Shown piece after piece: positions 27,391-35,846 of a stretch of DNA of 64,000 nt. The stretch spans positions 1 through 64,000 of the forward strand of contig BPUI01000005.1 in assembly GCA_019973575.1 (NCBI GenBank), read 5' to 3'. The notes below the pieces were generated by a model that saw nothing but the letters and a program-made list of their open reading frames with translations, did not search any database and had not been told where the DNA came from. Source of the stretch: Gemmatimonadetes bacterium T265 (lineage in GTDB: Bacteria; Gemmatimonadota; Gemmatimonadetes; Gemmatimonadales; Gemmatimonadaceae). Position numbers and translations under genes: made by a program. Every line of letters begins with the position of its first letter. Position 1 is the first letter of the stretch.

Positions 27391-27978
27391 TCAGGCGCGC
27401 CGTTCGTCACACGCCGCCTCGTCGTCGAACAGCATGGGGGCGGGGGCGTCGGTGATGCCCATCGCCTCGACGAGTCGCGTGAGCCCCACGGACACGCGGC
27501 GCAGGTCGGCCGGCGTCAGTGCGTCGAGGCCGTCGAGCACGCGTTGCGTCGGTGCGTGCGGGGCCGTGGCGAGCAGGGCACGCCCGGCGTCGGTCGCGTA
27601 GATCTCGACCCGCCGACGGTCCGCGTCGGACGGCGTGCGTCGGACGAGGCCGCGCGTCGCCAATCCGTCGACGGCCGCCGCGACCGAGGTCCGATCCGTC
27701 ATCGTCCGTTCGGCGAGCGCGGTGATCCACTGCCCCGGGGCAGCGGCGACCTGCTGCAGCACGAACAGCTGCGCCGCGCTCAACCCCGTGTCGGCCTCCG
27801 CGCGCGCCGCCGCGAGCCGCAGCACGCGCACGACCCGCCGTAGAGCGTCGATGGCCCGCACGGTTTGGGTTTCGCGGTCCGTGCGCGCCCCTGGCGCGAT
27901 GCCCGGCGCCCTGACATACGCCGAAGCCCGTGCGGTATCGCGCAGGCCGTTCGGAGCAGCGGACGGGGGACGCGGCAC
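27391..27978 (-). CDS. MarR-family transcriptional regulator
   Basis: 195 aa. After about 45 N-terminal residues without domain features comes a MarR winged helix: 'TGLSAAQLFVLQQVAAAPGQWITALAERTMTDRTSVAAAVDGLATRGLVRRTPSDADRRRVEIYATDAGRALL'. The wing contains the typical D-R-R. It lies 51 bases upstream of the ClC start in the same direction, so it may regulate that gene and be co-transcribed. The true start may lie further in. Confidence 0.85.
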   Translation of the reverse strand: MPRPPSAAPNGLRDTARASAYVRAPGIAPGARTDRETQTVRAIDALRRVVRVLRLAAARAEADTGLSAAQLFVLQQVAAAPGQWITALAERTMTDRTSVAAAVDGLATRGLVRRTPSDADRRRVEIYATDAGRALLATAPHAPTQRVLDGLDALTPADLRRVSVGLTRLVEAMGITDAPAPMLFDDEAACDERRA

Positions 27979-28092
27979 GCGGCAGACACTGGTGGGACGC
28001 CGTCACGGGGGCGGCGTGTGGAAACCCGGGGGGACCCCCGCGTATTCTGCAACGTAGAGGGTGGGGCGTCCCGGCGCGCGCGCGCACCCCCG

Positions 28093-29055
28093 TCAGGCGG
28101 ATGGCGCGGTCACGGCCCGGTCCGACGTTAGTCCGCCAGTCTGGTCGTGGTAGAGCACGACGGTGTGCGGAAAGGGCATGTCGATGTTCGCCGCGTCGAG
28201 CGCCAGCTTGATCGCCGTCGCGACCCGGTCGCGGACCTTGAGCACGGTCGCCTGGTGGGCGTCGGTCCAGAAATACACCGTGAAGTTCACCGACGAGCCG
28301 GCCAACTCCTCCACGTACGCCCACGGCCCCGGATCGGCCAGCACGCCCTCGGCGCGCGCGACGACCCGGAGGATCGTCGCGCGCGCGTCCTCGATCGAGT
28401 CGCCGTAACCGATGCCGACGGTGAACTTGACGCGCCGGGTCGGGTAGGCCGTACGCACGACGATGCTGCTCGTGTACACGTCGCCGTTGGGGATGATCAC
28501 CAGCTCGCCGTCGTACGTCTTGAGGCGCGTCGAGCGCGTGTTGATCTCCTCGACCGTCCCCTCGTACTCCTTGACGCGGATCTGGTCGCCGACGACGAAC
28601 GGCTTGCGCAGCAGGATCAGGACGCCCGCGAAGAAGTTCTGCAGGATGTCCTTAAACGCGAACCCGACGGCGACGGAGGTGACGCCGAGCCCCTGGACGA
28701 GCCCGCCCGGCGTGAACGACGGAAAGATGATCACCGCGGCGACGAGCGCGCCTAACGCCGTGAGGAGCACCACCGCGAGCGTCCCGAACACGTCGGCCAG
28801 CCGCACGTCGAGGCGCGTCCGCTCGCCCGCCTCGTGCGCCGCGCGGCGTACGAGGCGCCCCGCGACGTAGAAGATCAGCAGGACCGCCAGCCCCATCACG
28901 ATGTAGGGCACACGTTCGAGAAGTTCCGCGGCCATGCCGCGCAACGTTTCCCAGACGAGCGCGACGCTCGCGTCGGGGGCGTGCGGGATGGCGGGTGCGG
29001 TGGTCGTGGTCGCGGCCGGTTGCGCGAGGGTCGACGCCGCGGAGAGGTGGAGCAT
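28093..29055 (-). CDS. mscS: MscS-family mechanosensitive channel
   Basis: 320 aa. An N-terminal signal-like/transmembrane segment and two more helices lead into the pore helix TM3 region ('GLVQGLGVTSVAVGFAFKDILQNFFAGVLILLRKPFVVGDQI'). This is followed by the beta domain ('GTVEEINTRSTRLKTYDGELVIIPNGDVYTSSIVVRT') and C-terminal alpha/beta domain. MscS channels relieve hypo-osmotic stress. A close relative runs off the window end (63603-64000), sharing 'AYVEELAGSSVNF' and 'DMPFPHTVVL'. Start ATG 29055; divergent from NhaA. Confidence 0.9.
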   Translation of the reverse strand: MLHLSAASTLAQPAATTTTAPAIPHAPDASVALVWETLRGMAAELLERVPYIVMGLAVLLIFYVAGRLVRRAAHEAGERTRLDVRLADVFGTLAVVLLTALGALVAAVIIFPSFTPGGLVQGLGVTSVAVGFAFKDILQNFFAGVLILLRKPFVVGDQIRVKEYEGTVEEINTRSTRLKTYDGELVIIPNGDVYTSSIVVRTAYPTRRVKFTVGIGYGDSIEDARATILRVVARAEGVLADPGPWAYVEELAGSSVNFTVYFWTDAHQATVLKVRDRVATAIKLALDAANIDMPFPHTVVLYHDQTGGLTSDRAVTAPSA

Positions 29056-29284
29056 GTCGGACACGGTGCGAGGAAGCGGTCGCACACGGGAGTGCGCGCC
29101 AGACGCGCGCCCCCGGACGGCGGGACGCCTGCACGAACATGGCCGTGAGCCCGGCCCGGTGTCAGCCGGGTGACGATTCAGCGTTGAATGTCGCGGCCGG
29201 TGTGCGCACACTGCGCGGAGCGTACCGCACGGCGAGTGCGGCCGCACATCGTCCGTCGGTCGTTTTCCACGACCGCACCTCCAC

Positions 29285-30730
29285 GTGCACACCCAGATGT
29301 TCCGCGTAACGCCCGTCCCCGCCAGCGTACCGACCCCGCCGCCCCTCATCGAGCGCGTGCTCGGTCCGTTCGAGCGGTTCGCCGCGCGCGAGTCGTCGAG
29401 CGGCGTCGTCCTGCTCGCCTGTACCATGCTGGCACTCGCGTGGGCCAACTCGCTGTGGGCGGCCACGTACACGCACCTGTGGGAGCAGGAGCTGGTGCTC
29501 GGCGTCGGCGGGTTCGTGGCGCGGGGCACGCTGCACGCCGTCGTCAACGACGGGCTCATGGCCGTGTTCTTCTTCCTCGTCGGACTCGAGATCAAGCGCG
29601 AGGTGCTCGTCGGCGAGCTCGCCTCGCTCCAGCGCGCGGCGCTGCCGCTCGCGGGCGCGCTCGGCGGGATGCTCGCGCCCGCGGCGCTGTACCTCGCGTG
29701 CAACGCCGGCGGCCCCGGCGCGCACGGCTGGGGCGTGCCGATGGCGACCGACATCGCCTTCGCGTTAGGCGTGCTCGCCTTGCTCGGGTCGCGCGTGCCG
29801 GCGCCGCTGCGCGTCTTTCTTGCCGCGCTCGCGATCGCGGACGACATCGGGGCGGTGCTCGTGATCGCCGTCTTCTACTCGGGCGGCATCGCGTGGGGGG
29901 CGCTCGGGGCGGCGGGGGCGCTCGTGTTGGGCGCCCTCGGGATGAACGCCGCCGGCGTGCGCCGGCCGTCGGCCTACGCGGCGATCGGCCTCACGCTGTG
30001 GGCGGCCGTGCTCGCCTCGGGGGTGCACGCCACCGTGGCCGGCGTGTTGCTCGCCTTCGCGATCCCGGCCCGCACGCGCGTGCGCGAGGCCGAGTTCCTC
30101 ACCGAGAGCCGCCGCGCGCTCGACGCGTTCGACCGGGCGTTCGAGCCGTCGAGTGGCGGACTCGCGGCGGCCGTGCTCACCAACGAGGCGAGTCAGGAGT
30201 CCCTCCATCGGCTGGAGGAGCTGTGCGAACACGCCCAGCCGCCGCTCCATCGCATGGAGCACGCGCTGCACGCCGTCGTGGCGTTCGGCATCATGCCCGT
30301 GTTCGCGCTCGCCAACGCGGGCGTCACGATCCGCGGCGATCTCGTCGCGGCGCTCACCAGCCCGGTCGCGCTCGGCGTCATCTTCGGGCTGGTGCTCGGC
30401 AAGCCGCTCGGCATCACGGCGGTGTCCTGGCTCGCGGCGCGGGTCGGCGTCGCCGCCCGTCCGACGGGCGCGTCGTGGCGCGCGCTGCACGGGGTGAGCT
30501 GGCTCGGTGGCATCGGGTTCACGATGGCCCTGTTCGTCGCGGGGCTCGCCTTCGCGACGCCCGGGGACGCGCCGCTGCTCATCGAGGCGAAGCTCGGGAT
30601 CCTGACCGCGTCGCTGATCGCGGGGGTCGCCGGCTGGGTCGTCGTCCGGGCGACGGCGGACGTGCCGGATCACGGCATCGAGCACGCCATCGAGCACGGG
30701 ACACGGACGGCCGGCGTCGCGGTGACGTGA
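29285..30730 (+). CDS. nhaA: NhaA-type Na+/H+ antiporter
   Basis: 481 aa. The NhaA core is complete: 'VNDGLMAVFFFLVGLEIKREVLVGEL', 'GWGVPMATDIAFALGVLALLGSRVP', 'AIADDIGAVLVIAVFYS' with the ion-binding pair D186-D187, and 'GVSWLGGIGFTMALFVAGLAF'. NhaA uses the proton gradient to expel Na+. About 80 residues longer than E. coli NhaA, with an N-terminal extension and a His-rich tail. It shares a GTGA overlap with the DUF389 gene. Its position in a block with a light-driven proton pump is suggestive. Confidence 0.93.
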   Translation: MHTQMFRVTPVPASVPTPPPLIERVLGPFERFAARESSSGVVLLACTMLALAWANSLWAATYTHLWEQELVLGVGGFVARGTLHAVVNDGLMAVFFFLVGLEIKREVLVGELASLQRAALPLAGALGGMLAPAALYLACNAGGPGAHGWGVPMATDIAFALGVLALLGSRVPAPLRVFLAALAIADDIGAVLVIAVFYSGGIAWGALGAAGALVLGALGMNAAGVRRPSAYAAIGLTLWAAVLASGVHATVAGVLLAFAIPARTRVREAEFLTESRRALDAFDRAFEPSSGGLAAAVLTNEASQESLHRLEELCEHAQPPLHRMEHALHAVVAFGIMPVFALANAGVTIRGDLVAALTSPVALGVIFGLVLGKPLGITAVSWLAARVGVAARPTGASWRALHGVSWLGGIGFTMALFVAGLAFATPGDAPLLIEAKLGILTASLIAGVAGWVVVRATADVPDHGIEHAIEHGTRTAGVAVT

Positions 30731-32508
30731 CCGCATCCATGCGCCGTCGCGATCGGACCGGCTGGGCGCGCATCCGTCGCCGTGTGCGGCTCGCCGCGGT
30801 GTTGGCGCAGCGGTGGGCCGCCGCGGCGCTCGGCGTGTCGTGGGGCCGACGGACGGACACCGTCACGGCGATGCTCGAGGATAACGCCCGCCGCGCGCCG
30901 AGTTACTGGATCCAGCTCACGCTCGCAATGGGAATCGCGACGCTCGGGCTCGTGCTCAACAGCACGGCGGTCGTGATCGGCGCGATGCTCGTCTCGCCGC
31001 TCATGGGGCCCATCGTCGAGCTCGGGATGGGCTTCGCCGTTGGATCGCCATTGCTGACGCTCCGCGCGGCGGTCCGCGTGCTCCAGAGCGTGATCGCCGT
31101 GGTCGGGGGCGCCGCGGTGTTCACGCTCGCGCTGCCGTTCCACGACGTGACGGCCGAGATCGCGGGGCGCACGGCACCGACCGCGCTCGACCTGCTCGTC
31201 GCGGTGTGTTGTGCCCTCACGGCCGCGTACACCACGGTGCGCGCCGCGGCCGACACTACCGCGGCCGCGGCCGGGACCGCGATCGGTATCGCGCTCGTGC
31301 CGCCGCTGTGCGTGATCGGGTATGGGCTCGGGACCGGCGCGCACGACATCGCCGCCGGCGCCGCCCTGCTCTTCACGGCGAACTTCTCCGCGATCGTCGT
31401 CTTCTCCGTCCTCGTCTTCCTGCTGCTCGGCTACAACGGCGTCAACGCCCCGCATCTCGAAGCGAACTTGCGCGCGACCCCGGGCGCGCACCGCGCGCCG
31501 ATCACGGACTGGGCGCTTCGCGTGCCGGGCGCCCTGTTCGGATCACGGTATGGACTCGTCATCCGCCTGGGTGTACCCGCACTTTTCCTCGCCGTCGTCG
31601 CCGTTCCGCTCGCGCGCGCGCTCGACGAGGTCGCGTGGGAAGTGCGCGCCCGGACCGCGATTCGACAGCTGGTCGCAGCGGATGCGCCAGAGGCCGTTCA
31701 GACGTCGGTCACGGTCGCGGACCACGCGGTGACCCTTCGCCTCGTCGTGCTCGCGTCCAGCGCACAGGCGGCGCAGCTTGAACGGCGGCTTCAGGCCAGC
31801 ATCGCGCGGAAGGTCGGCGGCGCGACGCCGGACGTCACCGTCACGGCCGTGGCAGGCGCCGCCGATCTCGCGGCCGTCCTCCGTGACGAGCGTGCCCATC
31901 GTCGCGCGCCGGCTCCCCCGCCCTCCCCTCCCACCCCGCCGCCCGCAGCAACCTTTCGCGACCGCGTGGGCGCCGTCCTCACGGCGCGCTGGCCCACCAC
32001 CGTCGTGGGCCCACTCGTCAGTTGGGACGCCGCGGTCCTCGCCGCTGCGGCTGACTCGTCCGCCGCGGTGCGTCCCACCACGCCCGCGGCCGCCTCCGCC
32101 GTCCGGTCGGCCGACGCGCCCGCGCCCACGCCCACGCCGGTCGACGTGACGGTGCGTTATGTCGGCGCTCCCCTCGGGGCACCGGCGACCGCGATGCTGG
32201 CGTCGGCGCTGACCGAGGCACTCGGTGCGGCCACGCGGGTGACCGTCGCGTCCGTGCCGCCCGGTCCGATCGTCGCGCCACCCCGGCGACCGACGCGCTG
32301 GCTCGCGACCGTGTCCCCCGTACTCGCCGCCGTCGCGAGCACGCCGGGTGCATGGGCGTGCGTCGACGAACCCGCCCGGCCCACCGCGCGGGCAGTCCGA
32401 CGAGCGATCACGGGGAGCACCGTCGCGGGTCTCGGGCGCCTGCGCGTCACGCGTGGGCCTCACTGGGCACTCCGCGTCGCGCTCGGCGGGTGCACGACAA
32501 CGAAGTGA
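30727..32508 (+). CDS. DUF389-family membrane protein with long C-terminal extension
   Basis: 593 aa. The DUF389 core (about 45-270) contains 'APSYWIQLTLAMGIATLGLVLNSTAVVIGAMLVSPLMGPI' and 'AAADTTAAAAGTAIGIALVPPLCVIGYGLG', about six membrane helices. The last 300 residues are soluble-looking, with Pro/Ala-rich linkers and repeated alpha/beta stretches ('VRYVGAPLGAPATAMLASALTEALG'). DUF389 function is not established. Start GTG 30727 overlaps the NhaA stop; ATG 30739 is an alternative. Coupled translation suggests a link to ion homeostasis. Confidence 0.82.
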   Translation: MTASMRRRDRTGWARIRRRVRLAAVLAQRWAAAALGVSWGRRTDTVTAMLEDNARRAPSYWIQLTLAMGIATLGLVLNSTAVVIGAMLVSPLMGPIVELGMGFAVGSPLLTLRAAVRVLQSVIAVVGGAAVFTLALPFHDVTAEIAGRTAPTALDLLVAVCCALTAAYTTVRAAADTTAAAAGTAIGIALVPPLCVIGYGLGTGAHDIAAGAALLFTANFSAIVVFSVLVFLLLGYNGVNAPHLEANLRATPGAHRAPITDWALRVPGALFGSRYGLVIRLGVPALFLAVVAVPLARALDEVAWEVRARTAIRQLVAADAPEAVQTSVTVADHAVTLRLVVLASSAQAAQLERRLQASIARKVGGATPDVTVTAVAGAADLAAVLRDERAHRRAPAPPPSPPTPPPAATFRDRVGAVLTARWPTTVVGPLVSWDAAVLAAAADSSAAVRPTTPAAASAVRSADAPAPTPTPVDVTVRYVGAPLGAPATAMLASALTEALGAATRVTVASVPPGPIVAPPRRPTRWLATVSPVLAAVASTPGAWACVDEPARPTARAVRRAITGSTVAGLGRLRVTRGPHWALRVALGGCTTTK

Positions 32509-32599
32509 CGCGCGCGGACGACAGGGCGAGCTCCCTTGCACGGTGTCCACAGCAGCTCGGTCTCCAGACGCGGGGTCCCGGATCCAATCCACCACCGCG

Positions 32600-33328
32600 A
32601 TGGCATCCCACTGGCTGACCGTTCTGTCCTGGTGCTCGTTAGGCGCCGCCGCGCTCTCGCTGGTCGCGATCCTCGCCGACATCTACGTGTTCGGGCATCG
32701 GCAGCGGATGCGCGTGATGGAAGCCGTGTGGCCGGTCACCGCGCTCTACTTCGGCCCGATCGCCGTCTGGGCGTACTACCGGTGGGCGCGCGCGGCCACG
32801 CCGCCGACGCGCACGCACGGCGACCACACGCCCGATCCCACGCCCGGACGTCACCCGATGGCGATGCCGATGGGCCCGCCTACCCGCCCATTATGGCAGA
32901 GCGTCGCCATCGGCGTCAGCCACTGCGGCGCGGGCTGCACACTCGGCGACGTGGTTGGCGAGGTCCTCGTCTTCTCGGCCGGCCTCACCCTGTTTGGCGC
33001 GCGACTCGGTGCCATGTACGCCGTCGACTTCGCGCTCGCCTTCCTGCTCGGGATCGTCTTTCAATACTTCGCCGTCGCGCCCATGCGCGGGCTCGGGTTC
33101 AAGGACGGCGTGGTCGCGGCGTTGAAGGCCGACACCCTGTCGCTGATCGCCTTCGAGGTCGGCATGTTCGGGTGGATGGCGTTGATGTATTTCGTCTTCC
33201 GCCCGCGATTCGAGCCCAACCAGGTCGAATACTGGTTCCTCATGCAGCTCGGCATGGTGCTCGGCTTCGTGACGAGCTATCCGGCGAACTGGTGGCTGAT
33301 CAAGCGCGGCGTCAAGGAGCGGATGTAA
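32600..33328 (+). CDS. DUF4396-family membrane protein
   Basis: 242 aa. An N-terminal membrane region ('VLSWCSLGAAALSLVAILADIY') is followed by 'RMRVMEAVWPVTALYFGPIAVWAYYR', a His/Pro/Met-rich loop ('HGDHTPDPTPGRHPMAMPMG') and 'VAIGVSHCGAGCTLGDVVGEVLVF...FALAFLLGIVFQYFAVAPMRGL'. The Cys-x-x-x-Cys near the second half and the His/Met-rich loop hint at metal binding. The family's role is unknown. Third gene in the NhaA-DUF389 direction. Confidence 0.82.
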   Translation: MASHWLTVLSWCSLGAAALSLVAILADIYVFGHRQRMRVMEAVWPVTALYFGPIAVWAYYRWARAATPPTRTHGDHTPDPTPGRHPMAMPMGPPTRPLWQSVAIGVSHCGAGCTLGDVVGEVLVFSAGLTLFGARLGAMYAVDFALAFLLGIVFQYFAVAPMRGLGFKDGVVAALKADTLSLIAFEVGMFGWMALMYFVFRPRFEPNQVEYWFLMQLGMVLGFVTSYPANWWLIKRGVKERM

Positions 33329-33414
33329 GCACCGCGACGGTGCGCGGCAACACGGCGCCGAACCGCATCCGGCGCTCACTGTTGGCGGCAGCGCCCGACG
33401 TCATCGGCCGCGCG

Positions 33415-34155
33415 CTACAGCCGGTCGAGCCGCCCCCCGTCCACGACCAGCGTCGTCCCCTGTACGAATTTCGCCTCGTCCGAGGCGAGGAACGCGATCA
33501 CCGCCGCGAGGTCCTCGGGCTCACCGACCATGCTGCGGTCCACCTTTTCGACGCCGCTCTTCACGTTCGGGTTGTCCCACAGCATCGGCGTGTCGACCGC
33601 GCCGGGGAGTACCGCGTTGACGCGGATCCCGCGTGGCTTCCCCTCGATCGCCGCCGAGCGGGTGAGCGAGACCACCGCGGCCTTGGCCGCCGCGTACGGG
33701 GCCACGAGCGCCTCGGTCTCGATCGCGTGGATGCTCGACACGTTCACCACGCTGCCGCCCGTGGGCATGTGTAGGAACGCCTGCTTGATGAAGAAGAACG
33801 TCCCGAGCAGGTCGACGCCGAACACGCGGCGCCAGTCGTCGCCGGTGAGGTCGGAAAGTGGGGTGAAGGTCATCAGCCCCGCGTTGTTCACCACGACGTC
33901 GAGCGAGCCGAACCGCTTGATCGTTTCGGCGACGCAGGCGACGACCGCGCCCTCGTCCGACACGTCGCAGGCGGCGCCCCAGGCGTCGGGCGCGCCCGCG
34001 CCCTTGACCTCGTCGGCCGCGGCGGCCGCGCCCGCGGCGTCGCGGTCGGCGATCACGACGCGCGCGCCCTCGCTCCCGAAGCGCCTGGCGGTGGCGAGTC
34101 CGATGCCGCTCGCGGCCCCGGTGACGATCACGGTTTTCGAAGCAAAACGATTCAT
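33415..34155 (-). CDS. Short-chain dehydrogenase/reductase (SDR)
   Basis: 246 aa classical SDR. 'VIVTGAASGIGLATARRFG' binds NAD(P), 'VVNNAGLMTF' is the NNAG motif, catalytic Ser in 'VVNVSSIHAI', and Tyr-x-x-x-Lys in 'APYAAAKAAVVSL'. An Asp after the second beta strand ('VVIADRDA') favours NAD over NADP. The start overlaps the GH1 stop (ATGA at 34155-34152). With GH1 and SemiSWEET upstream, a sugar or sugar-alcohol substrate is likely but unproven. Last gene of the long minus-strand run. Confidence 0.9.
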   Translation of the reverse strand: MNRFASKTVIVTGAASGIGLATARRFGSEGARVVIADRDAAGAAAAADEVKGAGAPDAWGAACDVSDEGAVVACVAETIKRFGSLDVVVNNAGLMTFTPLSDLTGDDWRRVFGVDLLGTFFFIKQAFLHMPTGGSVVNVSSIHAIETEALVAPYAAAKAAVVSLTRSAAIEGKPRGIRVNAVLPGAVDTPMLWDNPNVKSGVEKVDRSMVGEPEDLAAVIAFLASDEAKFVQGTTLVVDGGRLDRL

Positions 34156-35534
34156 AAATGCGGGGACGGCTCGGGTGTGGGTGGAGACGCGGCGGCGCCG
34201 TCGTCGGGCGCCGCTGCGGCCGCGTGCGCCGCGGCGGATGCGCGGGCGGCGTTCCGCTCGCCGGCGTACGTCCGGACCTGCCGCACGAGCGGGTCGTCCT
34301 GGCGGCTCGGCGGGAACGCGGGGAGTGCGAGCACCATGCTCTGCGTCGGGAGCACGTCGCGCCACTCGCGGATGAGCTCCTGGTACGCCTGCCCCACGGG
34401 GCGGACCTTGCGGTCGAGGTCGTACAAGCCGAGCGGGTTGACGGTGCCGTTCGGCTCGCGGAGGGCCGTGTCCCAGTCCACCTGGTCGGTGAGCGAATAC
34501 CAGGTGAAGCCGAGGATCGGCACGCCGTCGTTGCGCACGCGGAGCACGTTCGCCCACTCCTTCCGCAGCCAGCGCACGGCCTCATCACCGGCCGGGCCCT
34601 GGGTGAGGTTCGTCTCGGTGTGCATCACCGGCAGCCCGTAGCGCTGGTAGTACTGCGACGTGATCACGTGGTAGCCGAACACCTCACCCGCGGGCTCGGT
34701 CGACCCGTCGGGGGCGACCATGTGTTCGTTGGTCACGTAGTAGTCGTTGCCCATCACGCAGTGCGGCTTGAGGCCCTGCCCCAAGAAGAAGTGGTACTCG
34801 TCGCGCGTCATGCCGTTGTCGAGCAGGAACTCGTACATCTCGGAGCCGACGCGCCGGCCGTAGTTGAGGTCGAGCGACACGAAGCGGATCTCGTTCAGCT
34901 GCTCGGCGCGGCCGATCGCGTCGGGGCTCCGGGCGTGGAAGTACTCGCTCGACTCGCTCTGCACGAAGATCGCGTCGGGCCGCACGGCGAGGATCGCGCG
35001 CATCGCGAGCACGTTCGCCCGGACGACGTGCTTGAGTGCGGTCACGAACGCCCGCTCCGTGCTCATCTGCTCGTTCCACCACCCGTAGCGGGCGGAGAAG
35101 ATCGCGCAGACGTACATCTCGTTCACCGGCGTGTAGAACTGCACCCACGGGAACCGCGCGGCGAACGCCCGCGCGTAGACCGCGAAGCGCTCCGGGAAGT
35201 CGGGGTTCTGGAAGTCGCCGATCCAGTCGGGCACCCCGAAGTGGCAGAGGTCGACGATCGGCGTGATGTCGCGCCGCCGGAGCTCGGCGAAGGTCACGTC
35301 GGCGAATGCCCAGTCGTAGCGCGCGTCGCCGAGCCACGTCGTGTGGATGGGGGGGCCGTAGCGGAGGAAGGCGGTGCCGAGCTCCTCGACGAGCGCGAAG
35401 TCGGTCTGCCAGTGCGCGTAGTGGCCGCACTTCTCCATCTCGTCCACCCGCACCCGGCCGCCCCGGATGGTCGGGTAGCTGTTCTCAATGCCGGTGGCGA
35501 ACATGAAGCGGGGACCGCTCGGGGCGCGGTGCAT
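34152..35534 (-). CDS. Glycoside hydrolase family 1-like enzyme
   Basis: 460 aa. The fold is a GH1 TIM barrel: 'FMFATGIENSYPTI' opening, 'FLRYGPPIHTTW', 'DLCHFGVPDWIGDFQNPDFPERFAVYARAFAARFPWVQFYTPVNEMYV' with the acid/base Glu139 (N-E-M instead of the usual N-E-P), and 'LPVMHTETN' with the likely nucleophile Glu307 (normally T-E-N-G). Both catalytic glutamates are in place although the motifs are atypical, so hydrolytic activity is likely but specificity may differ from beta-glucosidase. No signal peptide. An Ala/Pro-rich tail of about 40 residues ends the chain. Coupled to the SDR gene. Confidence 0.82.
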   Translation of the reverse strand: MHRAPSGPRFMFATGIENSYPTIRGGRVRVDEMEKCGHYAHWQTDFALVEELGTAFLRYGPPIHTTWLGDARYDWAFADVTFAELRRRDITPIVDLCHFGVPDWIGDFQNPDFPERFAVYARAFAARFPWVQFYTPVNEMYVCAIFSARYGWWNEQMSTERAFVTALKHVVRANVLAMRAILAVRPDAIFVQSESSEYFHARSPDAIGRAEQLNEIRFVSLDLNYGRRVGSEMYEFLLDNGMTRDEYHFFLGQGLKPHCVMGNDYYVTNEHMVAPDGSTEPAGEVFGYHVITSQYYQRYGLPVMHTETNLTQGPAGDEAVRWLRKEWANVLRVRNDGVPILGFTWYSLTDQVDWDTALREPNGTVNPLGLYDLDRKVRPVGQAYQELIREWRDVLPTQSMVLALPAFPPSRQDDPLVRQVRTYAGERNAARASAAAHAAAAAPDDGAAASPPTPEPSPHL

Positions 35535-35573
35535 GCCGGATGGGAAACGGGGGGGGCGCCGCGTACCCGGCGG

Positions 35574-35846
35574 TTACCGGAAATGCACCTTCGCCGCGAC
35601 GAGCGTGCCCGCGAGCAGGACGACGCCCGCGTTGGTCAGGATGACGGGAAGTTGGGCCGTCAGCACGCCGTAGGCGAGCCAGAGCGCGCCCGAGATGACG
35701 AGCAGCATGACGAGCCCCCACGACAGGTCGCCCACGTGCCGCGTGCGGTACGTGCGGACCACCTGCGGGACGAGCGAGAGCACCGTCAGCGCGCCCGCGG
35801 CGTACCCGATGTACGCGACGTCTCCGACCGCGGGCGTGGGGCTCAC
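35574..35846 (-). CDS. SemiSWEET-type sugar transporter
   Basis: 90 aa, three predicted helices, the size of bacterial SemiSWEETs that work as dimers. 'YIGYAAGALTVLSLVPQVVRTYRTRHVGDLSWGLVMLLVISGALWLAYGVL' carries the PQ-loop. The GTG start overlaps the stop of the alpha/beta-hydrolase gene (GTGA, 35846-35843). Located immediately before GH1, it probably passes the liberated sugar across the membrane. Confidence 0.85.
   Translation of the reverse strand: MSPTPAVGDVAYIGYAAGALTVLSLVPQVVRTYRTRHVGDLSWGLVMLLVISGALWLAYGVLTAQLPVILTNAGVVLLAGTLVAAKVHFR

Noticed and set aside
29188-30726. Possible large fusion of an upstream frame with the DUF389 protein
   Set aside because: The upstream part is the nhaA gene read in the wrong frame. 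The GTGA overlap at 30727-30730 gives a natural start for DUF389.
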